The notes below the pieces were generated by a model that searched no databases, was not told the origin of the DNA, and was given only the letters and a program-made list of their open reading frames with translations. A stretch of DNA of 64,000 nucleotides from Ectobius pallidus (taxonomy: Eukaryota; Arthropoda; Insecta; Blattodea; Ectobiidae), in assembly GCA_964059195.1 (NCBI GenBank), contig CAXKWD010000010.1:1556001-1620000 (forward strand). The letters are read 5' to 3'. The translations under genes were made by a program, and so were the position numbers. Of the stretch, positions 24,668-36,770 are shown piece after piece (position 1 is the stretch's first letter; every line of letters begins with the position of its first letter).

Positions 24668-25624
24668 TGTAACAAGGGCTCGTCGGGGTTCAAAATGAGA
24701 ACACCGAGTTTATAATTGAAGGATGGAGGTTTCTTTATTTCCTACAACAAGTTACCAATACAGCCAGAAAACTCCAGACTATTTGCCAGTTCACTGTCCT
24801 GTTCAGTGCTCACTCTCACTGTGCTCAGTCCTAATTAGAGCACTGTTCCAGTCCAATCCAGATCATCCCACGTCGCGTCGGTCAACTCCACAGTCCTCGC
24901 TGCCGCTGTGCGATCCACCCGTCGCGCCGAGTTCCCCGGGACGGCACTACCTCAGCCCAGATCAGCTCACCAGCTCTTCCGTTCACCCTTCCCTCCGGTC
25001 ACTAGTTCCCCGTTGACTAGCTATTCCGCTCTCGGGTCCCTCCGGTCACTGGCTCCTCAGCTTCCCAAGACACACTCACTTGAGGTCGCGCTGATCAGTC
25101 CTCTCCGTCCAGCTCACCCTCTGACGCTGACGCTCGCCGCTACTCACGGACTGCCTCTCTGACTATTCCCTCGTTGACCCTCTGGCTCTTCACGGACTGC
25201 CTCTCCTCTGATGTACTGACTCTTCACACTGAACTGACTGTCGCTGTTACTCTCATTCGTTGACTGACTGAACTCTTCACCCTGACTGCCGCTCCATCAT
25301 TGACTGCCCGGCTCGGCTGCTCGCACTCCTTATATAGCCTTAACGAAAGTTCCAGAGTCGAGATCTGGAAAGCTCCGCCCGCGCATGGTCTAGAATGTCC
25401 GCGCGGGGCGCCTTTGCAGCCCTTAGCGCGTGGCTCCACCTCTGGCCCCTCCCACGAGCGCGCACCGTCACTCACCGCGCCGTGCTAGGGAGTAGGCCAC
25501 ACCCGTCGGTGCGCGGCTCCAATCAGCAATAAGAGGGCCGTCCCTTTCTGGATTTATCTAATTCTAGTTCTTTCGGCCGGAGTCCTTCTTCTATCAGTTT
25601 CTAGGCTTTTCTGGCTTTGTCACA
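24668..25624 (-). repeat. 5' LTR
   Basis: Same length as the other LTR and nearly identical; the differences are mostly transitions. Its TATA box lies at the equivalent place (about 25330 on the plus coordinate, minus strand), and transcription would run leftward through the interior. Confidence 0.92.
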
Positions 25625-25787
25625 ATATTATAGGGATATACATAATGTTAATTCATCATGTTAGTAAACTAGATTCACCAAAAACAGGTGGCTAATTTTC
25701 CAGAAATATATGTAGCTGGTCCGAAAATTCAGTTTCTTATTAATCCATTCAGAGATAATTTTTTCCTGTGTAAGCTATCATCTACTG

Positions 25788-25990
25788 TATTCATCAGTGG
25801 GTTCTAAGCTCAGAATCGATGTGGACAATTTCCATTTAATAGTTTGTATCCATGAATGACCATCATATAAAGAGGGGGAAAATCCTCACATTTTACGTAA
25901 TATAATAGCTTAGTCTATTAGTTTTATATTTCTACTTTTATACAACATTTATAGATGATTTTTACGGCAGGAAGGATGAAAAGGAAATAC
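25788..25990 (+). repeat. Dispersed repeat, copy 2
   Basis: Collinear, diverged match to 9108-9300, beginning TTCATCAGTGGGTTCTAAGC. The family is not named. Confidence 0.6.
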
Positions 25991-26395
25991 TCATTTTCAT
26001 GTGACAAAAGCAACAAATTTTCTTTTAGTTATTGCTTATTACAGTGTGATCGATGCAATGCTTCCTTGTCATTTTTATCCCCCTAAACGCAAATTAAACA
26101 TTAAATTGTTCATAATAACAATAAAGAGTATATCCAAACTCCTCGACCATTCCCTCCATTTCATTTTGCCCTTATAAACAGCATTTTACTAGTCTATTGC
26201 AACAAAGGTAAAATCTAACAACGACGTAATTATTTAAAAAAAAACAACACCAGCAACAACATCGATGGCTGACCAAAGTAACTTTCTCCCAGTTTCAATC
26301 AACTAGAGGTAGGGTAGGCCTACTTTGCATAAGGCCAAGAACATACGTATCCCTATCACAGTGGCTTCGGATTTAGTAAGAATTAGGCAACTTCG
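25991..26395. other. Unassigned sequence
   Basis: AT-rich, with no gene or repeat recognised. Confidence 0.45.
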
Positions 26396-26406
26396 TTCAT
26401 TTTAAA

Positions 26407-26711
26407 AGTAAAGTAAATTAAAGTATTCCCTAGACAGGCCTCAGAGGCAAAGAGGGTTCCGGGATGTTGAGATTCTCAGATTTTAAACATTCGGCACTTG
26501 AAGGTGGTAAGGTTGTCAGCCTTACGCACCTGCTGCCTTTAAGCCCAGGATTGCTCCTGGTACAAAATTATCTTGGAGACTGAGTCGACCCCAGGGACAT
26601 AGTTCCACCAGAAGGATTAGGTCAATTGAAAAGCTCCAATGACCTCATCGGGAATCGAACCCGCGACCTTCCGGTTTGTAGCGCAGCTCCTCAACCACTA
26701 CGCTACCCCTA
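26407..26711 (-). repeat. tRNA-derived SINE, family 1, full-length copy
   Basis: A 305-bp retroposon in minus orientation flanked by an 11-bp perfect target duplication TTCATTTTAAA (26396-26406 and 26712-26722). On the minus strand the head begins GGGGTAGCGTAGTGGTTGAG (box A), with GCGGGTTCGATTCCCG (box B). The body carries CTTCTGGTGGAACTATG and GGTCGACTCAGTCTCC. RNA polymerase III transcription followed by LINE-assisted reverse transcription is the known route for such elements. Confidence 0.93.
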
Positions 26712-26861
26712 TTCATTTTAAAGGTGCTGAAAACAAACAAATTGTAATAACATACATAATTGAAGGACCCAAAGATGTTCATATACAGGCCAGAATTGAA
26801 GTAGCCTATATTGACATGATTCAATAATTTGAAAATAGTCGACTACTACATATAGTTTTCC

Positions 26862-27020
26862 AAGTTAGTTGGTTGAGGAGGTAACGACAAGGACTCACTT
26901 TCGGGAGATCGCGGTTTTAAATCCCGTTGCCGGCCAATGTGAGAGTAGAAAATCGACTGATGAATTTGATTATACTTACTATCTATGCGAATGTTCCTAC
27001 CCCTTGTCATGTGTGTTTGT
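26862..27020 (+). repeat. tRNA-derived SINE, family 3, copy
   Basis: A tRNA-like head (TAGTTGGTTGAGGAGGTAAC, then GCGGTTTTAAATCCCGTTGC as box B) is followed by a body ending near CTATGCGAATGTTCCTACCC and GTGTGTTTGTATTGTCT. The body matches the reverse complement of 36890-37130. Confidence 0.65.
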
Positions 27021-27132
27021 ATTGTCTAGGGACCCCTGCTTCGAGATAGAGCCTCACCAGCGAGTCCCTCATTTTTTTTTTTATGTATTAACCAGAGCTT
27101 ATTCCCTTTCTTGAGCTCATTTCCCACATATA

Positions 27133-28230
27133 GTCCAGTCAATAAACGTCGAAAAACACCAAATAGAAAAAAGAGATCGTGTAGTTTTGAAATTTTGCAG
27201 AGTTGTCGGAGGGAGTGTCCTGAATAACATACTAAAAGTCCCCGAACGTGAAAGGTGAGCGGGGGGCAGGGGGGCCTGCAGAAGGTCCCTATTTTAGGTT
27301 TTTCCCTTATATCTAAACAATGGTGCATCGTAGAGGAAAAGTTGCTATACACAAAATTCAAGCTGATAACATTTCCTACAAGTTTGATCTTACACATTTC
27401 TTTCTATCCCCAATAGTTTTCGAGATATCCGCCAGCGAAAATAACAAATTTTCGAAAAAAGCTGTTTCGCCTCGCGCTTTTTGACACACTTTGCCTTCTA
27501 GCGCTTCAGCCCATAGGTTTACAGCAATGTTCTCATGAAAGGAGTTGTAGGGAAATAAATTCACTTGAATATAAGTAGTCATTTTTTACTTTGTTTTCAA
27601 ATTTTCAAAAGTTATAACAATTTTAGGTTTCGGTCAAATTTCGAGATTTCGAAAGAAACCCGTACAACGCAATTTCTCTATATTTAGGGGGTATATCTTT
27701 GTATGTAAGCTGTATATTGTGTATTTACATCATGAAACAAGTGGAGAAACATCACACAACCATTAAAGTTGAATTTATTAAAAATCCGATCACGGTACAA
27801 GCACAGTACATGTAATGGAAAATACATTATATTCCAGGTAAGAAAGGAAAAATAGGGACAAAATAAATCATGTGGTTTTGAAATTTGGCAGAGATGTGGG
27901 GGAAAGTGTCCTAAACAACGTAGTAAAAGCCCCCATGGATAGGGGTGAGCGGGGGTGGGGGCACTTTTACCGGTAAACGTAATTTCCCTAAGTTTTCCGA
28001 AAATGCACAAAAAACTATGGGTTCTAGCAAAAAACAGTTTATGCACAAAATTAAACTACATAAAAGTTCTTATAAAATAGATCTGAATGATATTTCTGTA
28101 GAATTAATAGTTCTGGAAATTCTGTTTTACATACACCTATACACACCTATATATTATATTTTTTAACAAAAAAGAGAGCAGATGATAGTTAAATTAGCAT
28201 GATGCCTAGCTAACTAGTTCTTAGAATAAT
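27133..28230 (+). repeat. Left inverted arm
   Basis: Contains two diverged direct copies of a ~110 bp block (about 27175-27290 and 27865-27970), each with TTTTGAAATTTTGCAGAG-like sequence followed by a GTCC-type break, AGTAAAAG-like words and a G-rich run. Confidence 0.75.
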
Positions 28231-29009
28231 ATTTGTACTAAAGGTAATCATCACACATAAAAATATAATTATTCTTATTCTTATTATAAAATTATTATTA
28301 TTATAAAGCTTATAAAAATCACATGGTATGAGTGTACTTTATAAGAAATATAAATCAGGCCTATTAGCCGTTCTATTTTTGGTTAAAATAGGCCTATAAT
28401 TTGGAAAATTGTAAATAGCTAGAAATTGTAAATATTTAGAAATTATAAGACCTAGTAGGCCTACATAGTACGTTAAATAAATGTTTAGTTGTCTATTTTT
28501 TTCAGTCTCCATTACTGGAATCCTAGTACATCGTATGATAAGTTAGGGTCTTATTTTTCTATCCACCAAACACTCAGTATGTATACACATATACAACATT
28601 AATTAAAGAGTGCCTAAACAACTTATTTTGCTTGGACGTCATCAATTTTCAATTCGCCTTCTTCTTCTAATGTTTTACTGTTGTATCATGACAGGTTCCA
28701 CAAACGGATGAGCATTTAATACTAGCTTTTCTGGATCCATATCTTCCACCACACCGAGTTGCACAGTGACAAAATATGTTGTGCAAATATTCTCAGGAGC
28801 CACATAGACAAGTAAACGCTTATTTAAAGTAATAGGTAGGCCTGCTATTCTTACAATTTGTAAATATAATTGTCTAATTCATTACCATTTTTCAAAATAC
28901 CGGTAATTTGTTTAACGAAACATAAAACGGCTAAGCTTTACAAGAGGAATATTAATAATACTAATAATGATAATGAGTTTTATATGTAACGTTAACCATT
29001 AGTAAGTAT
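28231..29009. other. Central spacer of the 3-kb inverted-repeat element
   Basis: AT-rich, with no open frame of interest and no transposase remnant that I can recognise. Confidence 0.55.
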
Positions 29010-30109
29010 ATTTTTCTAAGAACTAGTTTGCTTGCTTGGCATCTTTCTAATTAAATTATCATCAGCTCTCTTTTTTGTTAAAAAATATAATATGTAGGCC
29101 TAAGTGTATATAGGTGTATGTAAAACAAAATTTCCAGAACTATTAATTCTACAGAAATATCATTCAGATCTATTCTATAAGAACTTTTATGTAGTTTAAT
29201 TTTGTGCATAAACTGTTTTTTGCTAGAACCCATAGTATTTTGTGCATTTTGGGAAAACTTAGGGAAATTACATTTACTGGTAAAAGTGCCCCACCCCCCG
29301 CTCACCCCTATCAATGGGGACTTTTACTACGTTATTTAGAACACATTCCCCCACATCTCTGCCAAATTTCAAAACCACATGATTTATTTTGTCCCTATTT
29401 TTCCTTTCTAACCTGGAATATAATGTATTTACCATTACATGTAGCCTACTGTGCTTGTACCGTGATCGGATTTTTAATAAATTCAACTTTAATGGTTGTG
29501 TGATGTTTCTCCACTTGTTTCATGATGTAAATACACAATATACAGCTTACATACAAAGATATACCCCCTAAATATAGAGAGAGTGCGATGTACGGTTTTC
29601 TTTCGAAATCTCGAAATTTGACCGAATCTTCAAATTATTATAACTTTTGAACATTTGAAAACAAATTAACAAATGGCTACTCATTTTCAAGTGAATTTAT
29701 TTCCCTACAACTTCTTTCATGAGAACATTGCTGTATACATTAGTGCTGAAGCGCTAGAAGGCAAAGTGTGCCGAAAAGCGCGAGGCGAAATAACTTTTTC
29801 GAAAATTTGTTATTTTCGCTGGCGGATATCTCAAAAGCTATTGGGGATAGAAAGAAATGTATAGGAACAAACTTGTTGGAAATTTTATCAGCTTGAATGT
29901 TTTATATGGCAACGTTTCATCTACGATGCACCATTGTTTAGATATAAGCGAAAACCTAAAATAGGGACATTCTGCGGGCCCCCCTGCCCCCCGCTCACCC
30001 CCCACCTTCGGGGACTTTTAGTATGTTGTTCAGGACACTCCCTCCGACAACTCTGCAAAATTTCAAACTACACGATATTTTTGTTCTATTTTTCGTTCGT
30101 TGCCTGGAC
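29010..30109 (-). repeat. Right inverted arm
   Basis: Reverse complement of the left arm, including both internal blocks (about 29275-29375 and 29960-30075). Confidence 0.75.
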
Positions 30110-30111
30110 TA

Positions 30112-30500
30112 ATAGTCCTGCACGGCGACTGTCCAAACGGTGCTGTTTACTCGGTGCACGGCTGCCGTTGTGACACATTGCCTCACCGCTAGAAAACTTG
30201 AGAACGTGATCGTCTTAACTGTGCATAATGGGATAGTGGTGTGCATAATTTAATTGCTTCCTTCACAAGTGACGTGTTTAATAGCATGTCCCATGCTCAG
30301 TTAATGTATAACTAATGTAGCAGATGTTGTCATTATCGATCTTATTTCATTAACTGAAGCTAGGCCAGTGCTTTTGGATAAAACAGTGCTCTGTACAAAG
30401 CCAGGAATTAATCTAAAAGGGTTTGGCGGGAGTTATCCTGATGATGAAATGCTATTTTTTAGATTCGATCCTTGATTCCAACTGTGACTTTTCTGAAGAA
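30112..30500. other. Unassigned sequence
   Basis: Nothing recognised. Confidence 0.4.
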
Positions 30501-30504
30501 AAGA

Positions 30505-30660
30505 TATCTGGAACGGGGTGGACTCAGCATCGTAAGAAAATCAAGAAGCTGCTTTATATAAAAGTAAAACCCCCGGTCATAAAAACTATTAATGGCCATT
30601 AGTGTTCGCAAGCTGACCACGTATCCTCCAATGCCACCATTTGCCAAAGTCGAAGAACAG
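30505..30660 (+). repeat. SINE family 2, headless fragment
   Basis: CTGGAACGGGGTGGACTCAG, ATTAATGGCCATTAGTG and CTGACCAC...CCAATGCCACCAT match in order the bodies of the SINEs at 42408 and 61414. The tRNA-like head is missing. Confidence 0.75.
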
Positions 30661-31722
30661 AGTCAGAGTCGAAGTCAGTGGACGCAGAAGCCGGGTGGTA
30701 GCCATGTCCCGCTATGGGAGGTAACTCCATAGCATTATGGGCTATTTAGTTAGTTCAGGCTCGGGAAGTAATGCACTGGATGTGCGAAATGATCTACCCC
30801 TCATTCGCCCCCTTCCTTATTCTTCCTATCTGCCACGCGACTAGTCCCAGACAGAACCGGTTTAGTTATCTCTATCTGTGATTGAAAGACAGTAGTAGGG
30901 ACGAGAGGGAGGGTAACTTCACACTTCCAGTGCTTTCCTTGCCGTCCCTGAGTTAGTTAGATGACAAAATAGGTTAAAAGTTTCTTCACGCTGTTGATAA
31001 TGTTTTAGACTTATGTGCACTTCATCAAAGGTAGTTATTGAAAATAATTTTTTCATAATCCTCAGCTTCGAAAACAGTAGGAAAACTGCCCCAACCCCTT
31101 TCTTTCAATATTTATCGGGTGAATTCTGTTTCTATTTTCAATGCGTCTGTACTGTGTCATTAACATAATTAGAAATGCATCTACGGTTCATGTAGGCAAT
31201 ACATGTTTAACTTTAATTTAAGAATGTGGAGCTCCATATTTGAGCAGTCTCTCATAAACTGATTGAACTGATGATTCAGGAAATGATGTAGGAGTGCAAT
31301 TGAAGTACTTGACGTAATAGTTATTCTGCTTGGTGAGCGCAAAAGAGTTGTCAGAAACAGACAGAGAACTAGAGCCGGATCCCTTATCAAGTGTTTAGCA
31401 TGCAGGTGAGGGTGTGACCTGTCTCCTGCTAGTCAACTCAATACATCCTCAATCTTATATATCTCACTTCACATCCTAACCTCATACGTCTAGCAGTCAA
31501 CCACACAACAATTTCACATGACTAGATTTCTTGTTGAATACAAACTGGGAATGTGAATGTATTCACAAAATTTAAAAACACGTCTGGATTAAAGTATTAA
31601 AATGCAAAGAAGTTAGTTAAAATAAATATTGTGCTTAGATAAGTTATTGTTTTCAAAGCTGCAGTAATTTTATTATTCATTAATTCATAATTCATCCTAT
31701 AGAATGCAATTGTTTGTCTAGA
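30661..31722. other. Unassigned sequence
   Basis: No gene or matched repeat. An open frame at 31181-31390 (minus) is unrecognised. Confidence 0.4.
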
Positions 31723-31723
31723 A

Positions 31724-33295
31724 TCTGTATAATACGAAGAAGTGCTTGTATCTGTGTGCGATAAACCTGTGATCCGCAGAGATCTTAAATTTTGGACTGA
31801 AGGAAGTCCGAATGCACCTCGAAGCCGGATTTTAAATTTTCGCGTTTGTTCGCGAGTTATGAATAAAAAAATCCCTCTAGGCAGATTTCGAAGCGCTTTT
31901 GGTTTAATTTATTGTCGCTGCGCAGCACTCTCCTTCTTTAGACTTGGCACGGCAAACCCGCAATAATGACTGAATTCGGCAAAGAGCAAAAGCCTACAAT
32001 CATTTGATTTGAAAACAAGAATAGGATATAATATTCTGGGAGGCCGTGCGCAAGATCAGCAATGAATAAAATTAGCAAAGCCGCTAAACAAGACAAAATT
32101 ATGATATTATAATAATTCTTTTAAGTGTTATTATTTTCAAACATTAAAATATCGCGTCATATGAGAGCTAGCAAGAAACTATTTATTGATTTGTAGAGTA
32201 CTCATCAAGAGCTTTTCAACGATACCCCACAAGACGTGGTTTCAAAAGTTTCGAATTTTCATCCCCCACACCCACCCCCACCCTCACTCGAACCCCCGAA
32301 TCGTTGGTGTCACTGTGAACTCCATAGGGAGTACTCTAATTTATTCAAACAAAGTTTCCCTCTATACTTCATAGGGGACGAGATATACACTTTTAAAAAT
32401 TTCAACCCCCCCCCCCGACCACCCCCTTGGGCCAAATTTGCTCATCAACGAACTTGTCCGAACTATTGGGCCTAGAAATGACATAATTAAATTTGGTTCA
32501 AATATCTTCAAAATTACGGCCGCTAGCGTGTAAAGATATATATATATATAAATATCACAAATTTTTTTTTTGAACGGGCGGTGGTTTCGTACTTAGGGGA
32601 GCATGAAACGTAAAGATATGAAAGAATTTTTCGAAAATCATGACATGGTATCCATTGCAATAGGTAGATTTTTCTTCGAAATCTACCTAAAAGACAGAAA
32701 ACATTATTTTTTGCGTTATAGAAAAGCCAGTTTTTGCTAATAGTCCATGTTTCACTCATCGTAAAATTATTTTCAGATGGGCTTGCTCTGCTACCATAGC
32801 AACCGGATACAAGATCATGCTTGAATTCGACTTTTCAAAATAGCCCTAACACATAAAATTGTCGATCGCTTCGATTTTGTTAGCCCGCTCTGCTTGATTC
32901 ATTTGATACAACATTATGGCACGCAGAGATCTAATTTATTTAACATAGTAGGTGGACGGAAGGGGAATCACTAATAAAGGCCTAAATGGGAATACACTGA
33001 ACGATTTAGAAGGAACTCACTATGCGGGTTCTTTTTGGGTGGTCAGAGAACTCGAATCTGACAAAGTGAGGTCAATTTGTGAGGGTGGTGCTTTCTAGTC
33101 GTAAAATTTACCTCGAATCCGGATTTTTAGCTTTTTATTGATTAATCGTTTTAATTATTAATCGTTTTAATTATTTATGAATGATTTGCATGTAAATGTT
33201 ATTAAATATTATTTTTATTATTTTTTTAAATAAATTGTTTCAAAAGATATGACATTGAATTACTAAACGCGGAAAAAGTCACGGACACGTGCTAG
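31724..33295 (+). mobile_element. Helitron-like non-autonomous element, unit 1
   Basis: Begins TCTGTATAATACGAAGAAGT after a host A (31723) and ends in CTAG (33292-33295), preceded by a short CACG/CGTG hairpin (about 33279-33290). The TC start, CTAG end and A/T target context are the Helitron rules. The interior carries diverged repeats of GCAGAGAT followed by a GCACCTCGAAGCCGGATTTT-like block. No Rep/helicase frame is present, so it would depend on another element. Terminal evidence is short, hence moderate confidence. Confidence 0.5.
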
Positions 33296-34440
33296 TCTAT
33301 GTAGCGTAATAAGAGAAAGTGTTTATCTGTTTGTATGTTTATCTGTGTGCGATGCTCAGCCAAATGAATGGTACGCAGAGATTTTATATTTGTATCATGG
33401 AAGGGATTGAAAGGGGTCAGAATGCACCTTGAAGCCGGGTTTTTCATTTATGAATTCGTTCGCGAGTTATGAGCAAAAAGTTGACAGAAAACGTGACTTT
33501 TAGTGTTATCGACGCAACAGATTTAGCTAATACTTTTCATTCGTTAAATTTATTGCAGGTGCCCTTACTCTCTTGCAATTAGTTAAGAAGAGCACCGCTT
33601 AAATAGAGCAATCACTTAATTTTCGCTTGTGTCCGATGTTACGCAGACCTATGAAATGTCTAACAAAAGTGAACCGAAGGGATTGGATTGCACCCCGAAG
33701 TCGGATTTTTAAGTTTCGGATTCGTTGGAGAGTTATGAACGAAAAAACTGATTATAAACGCGATTTTATTCAACATAACGCATAAATTGTGGAGCGCTCC
33801 GATTTTCCTAGCCTCCTATGATTGATTCATTTGTTTATGACGTTATTTATAGTTAGCCCCCTCTGTTTAAGTTATTTCTTTACAACACAGAATGAAGTGT
33901 TTCTTTGTGTTATGTGAGTTTCCCAAAAAAATCTAAGGCACGCAGAGATATGAATTTTTATACGTACGGTAGGTGGATTATGTAATAGGCCTCAATGGGA
34001 TAAACTTTGATCGATGTAGACTAAACTCTCTATGCGGTTTATTTGGCCAGGGAAACTCTAATGTGAGATCTGTCTTCCCTAGTGGCGTACTCCAATGGCG
34101 AAATGCACCTCGAAGACGGATTTTTAGTTTTGGAATTATTAAAACTTTTGATTGTTTATGAATGATTTTCGTCTAAGGGCAAGGTTCATAAACCTATGTT
34201 TCGTTTTAATCGTTTCATTTTGAATCTGTATGCCCATATGGAAGCACATGATTCGACGTTTTAATTATTTATTTAGTACTCTAAAAATATACGAAACTGA
34301 TTATGTGATTCATGCAAGATATGTAAAATTTATGTCAATATTGATAAATACGATGTTACTATTTCGCTATTAAACAAATTATTTAAGAAACATCTAGCAG
34401 TTAAATTAATAAATTAGGACGAAGCCGCGGTACCTGCTAG
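33296..34440 (+). mobile_element. Helitron-like non-autonomous element, unit 2 (head to tail)
   Basis: Starts TCTATGTAGCGTAATAAGAG directly after the CTAG of unit 1 and shares the following TTTATCTGTGTGCGATG segment with unit 1. It ends GCGGTACCTGCTAG at 34440, followed by host T. A near-palindrome GCGGTACCTGC precedes CTAG. Internal GCAGAGAT/GCACC(T/C)CGAAG blocks repeat here too (about 33375, 33642 and 33944). Confidence 0.5.
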
Positions 34441-34679
34441 TTTACAATAACATTGTGGAACAGCAAGTGGAAGAAAAATTTAAATGCCATGCAGACAAAA
34501 TAAAATCAGGTAAACTAATAAACTCAGAAAATTTTGAGTTCAGTTCATGGTTTCTGGAGAAAGTTTGATCAGTATGATTAAGTCGGATAAATAGAATATT
34601 ATCAGAACGAATTTAAACAAATTCCTCACTTCAACATTATCTCTTTATTTTTTCCGAAACATCTGAAGGCGTACAAATA

Positions 34680-35698
34680 GGGCAAGATAGGGTGACGCGC
34701 CGCACTTTTCTTGAAATTCGTCTACCTCAAAACAGGATTGAATATTTTGAAAACTCTTTTTGAGATTCCAAGCTATGATCTTCCTTGCCTATATTTCAGC
34801 AAAGGAAATATTTATAAAATAATAATTAAACGTATAAATACAATTACTAAATTGAAAGGCAAAGCGGGAGAGATGCCGCGTTACAGGGTGCTATGCCGCA
34901 CGCATGGGAGACATGCCGCATTCACAATATTAGTTTAAATTTACTTCAAAGGCACGTACAGAACAAAAGAGAACCTATCTACACAATCTTTGAATATTGG
35001 CGACTAGCCTTGTTTCATTTTCAGTACCAAATATTCCTTCGAGCCCAAGTGAGGGTTTTCCCAATTTCCTGTGTCCGTGCGCATACGAATAGTCCTCTCT
35101 GGCATATTATAGCAACGTTCGGCTTCCCGAATGGAAATTTCCCCTGCTTCTTGTAGGTCACTGTCACTCCATAAGCCACGATGTTTAGCTCCCTCCCTTT
35201 CCCTATACCTTGTTCGCATGCCTATGCTGAAAAGAGCAGAAAAAATAATTTTGGGGGTAATTATACTGCAATACATTGTGCGGCGTGTCACCCTTGAAAG
35301 CTATGCGGCATGTGACCCAAAACTCAGGGACACGTGCCGCACTAATCTGTACAGCTTATTGTTATTGTTGTTATGGCGAACTTCACTCACAATATCTTTA
35401 CAACCTCTAAATAGTCTATTAAAAGTAGTACACGCAGAAAAAAATGGAACAAATACAGATCAGGAAAGAATAAAGTAATGAGTCCAAAAAAGTTTCGCAG
35501 TGAAACTAGTGCACTTACCTGATAAATACCGCTATAACAATGACATAAACACCGCAAACAATGAAGACACGTGATCCAGTTACTCTAGGAAGGGAACTGG
35601 AGATGGTATCACGACAATTAGCGGTACCTAGCGTCAAATGTTCGAGTTAGAGGGGGTGCGGCATCTATCCCGGTGCGGCGCGTCACCCGGTTTTGCCC
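34680..35698 (-). mobile_element. pogo-like DNA transposon, truncated
   Basis: The inverted ends GGGCAAGATAGGGTGACGCG and (complement) GGGCAAAACCGGGTGACGCG, continuing CCGCAC, are flanked by TA (34678-34679 and 35699-35700). A psq-type helix-turn-helix remnant inside on the minus strand supports the pogo branch of Tc1/mariner. The GTGCCGCA-like word seen in the ends recurs several times inside (about 34872, 34892, 34912, 35306, 35334 and 35657), possible transposase binding sites. The DDE catalytic domain is missing. Confidence 0.82.
35004..35291 (-). pseudogene. pogo transposase N-terminal fragment (psq helix-turn-helix)
   Basis: From about residue 36, the 95-codon frame reads RGLWSDSDLQEA, then ISIREAERCYNMPERTIRMR and TGNWENPHLGS. 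This is the order of the Pipsqueak/CENP-B-type DNA-binding helix-turn-helix found at the N-terminus of pogo, Tigger and jerky-like transposases. A few residues between LQEA and ISIREA appear deleted relative to the family. The rest of the protein (second DNA-binding domain and DDE core) is absent. Confidence 0.75.
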
Positions 35699-35700
35699 TA

Positions 35701-36044
35701 CTCAGTCACTTGTCTTCAGTTCGCAAATTTGCTATTTAAAAAAAAAAAAGTGTTGCAGTTAATTGGCCGATCTGGTCTAAAATCAGTAGTGTTATTCTAT
35801 GGGCTTTATAAGTGTGTATACTGTTTAATGAAAAATCTGATAAAGTTTATTCGAGATATCGCGCCGCCTACATACACACGGACGGACCGGCGTTTTTCCG
35901 TTCATCAAGTAATCTAAGTGTCATTCTGGTACTTAATAAACTTCGGTCCTCTTCATTATGATAATAATAACTTTGTTTTCAGTTCAGCTTGGGTTTGTAT
36001 ATTGTTTGAGAAATTGAACCTCGCGCATTTAAGGATAAATATAG
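35701..36044. other. Unassigned sequence between two DNA transposons
   Basis: No feature recognised apart from an A-rich run near 35738. Confidence 0.45.
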
Positions 36045-36046
36045 TA

Positions 36047-36770
36047 CAGTCAACGCTCGATATAATGCCCCTCTTTACAATGCCACCCTCGCACTGTGCC
36101 AATAAATGTAAGTGAACGGATCTTCTCCCATATACATAAGAAAGCTCGTTAAAGTGCCAATTCATTTAGTGCCAGAGAATATACTCGTAATACAAGATTT
36201 CTACAAAATATGGCTTGCAGTAATTTCTCTTCAGTTGCAGAATTCTTTTAAAACTGGCGTGAACTTTAGGAAGATTATTTAAGAAAAATCTGTACTGCAT
36301 TTCCAAGAAGTGAGTGTTCCCCTGCCATTGTAGTGCGGTGGAATGAGGAAGTTATGTTAAGAAGTCGAACAGACAGCCTGGACCAGGTAGAAAGAACCCT
36401 TCATACAATGAGACATTCCAAACTTTCACTTCTTTTAGTCCAGTGTCCATTCAGGTCTAAACACTATACTACAGTTACTCAGTCACAGCTAATCACTTAC
36501 ATCAACCCAACATGACTTTCAACCCCTTTGTGTACTGTAGCACTGGACATCTACTGAAATAAATTGAGTTACAGTACAGTATTTAATTTTGTGTTAAGTT
36601 CTATATTTGCCTTCTATTTCATTTCATTTCCTAATACAGTACAGTAAATTAAAACAGCGCTGTATTATGCCGTTTTTATTTTAAAAACTAAAATTCGTTT
36701 TAGTGCCATCCTCGCTTTGTGCCATTAAATGTTAGAGAACGGATGGTGACACTATATCGAGGGTTGACTG
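36047..36770. mobile_element. Tigger-like MITE
   Basis: The ends CAGTCAACGCTCGATATAAT and (complement) CAGTCAACCCTCGATATAGT are flanked by TA (36045-36046 and 36771-36772). CAGTCAACCCTCGATATA is the typical pogo/Tigger terminal sequence. Subterminal AATGCCACCCTCGCACTGTG-like blocks are also inverted. The 724 bp interior encodes no recognisable transposase. Confidence 0.88.

Larger units (their letters stand above)
22536..25624 (-). mobile_element. LTR retrotransposon, internally deleted, 957-bp LTRs
   Basis: Two 957-bp direct repeats (22536-23492 and 24668-25624) differ at only about eight sites by eye, so insertion is recent. On the minus strand each LTR starts TGTGACA and ends TTGTTACA. 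The flanking target duplication is ATAT (22532-22535 and 25625-25628). The 1,175 bp interior has a primer-binding site next to the right LTR and a polypurine tract next to the left LTR, fixing minus-strand orientation. The interior is far too short for a full gag-pol. The insertion interrupts the end of the preceding tandem array. Confidence 0.95.
27133..30109. mobile_element. 3-kb DNA transposon with ~1-kb inverted arms
   Basis: The ends are inverted (GTCCAGTCAATAAACG at 27133 and its diverged complement ending CTGGAC at 30109), each next to TA (27131-27132 and 30110-30111), suggesting a TA target duplication. The arms run to about 28230 and from about 29010, with a ~780 bp unpaired centre. 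Open frames on opposite strands (for example 27684-28046 and 29204-29503) encode the same peptide and are arm copies rather than separate genes. No transposase motif is seen. Arm identity is high but gapped. Confidence 0.8.

Noticed and set aside
22591..25016. Long, nearly identical open frames at 22591-22884 and 24723-25016
   Set aside because: They are the same positions in the two LTR copies, with no protein motif, so they are repeat shadows.
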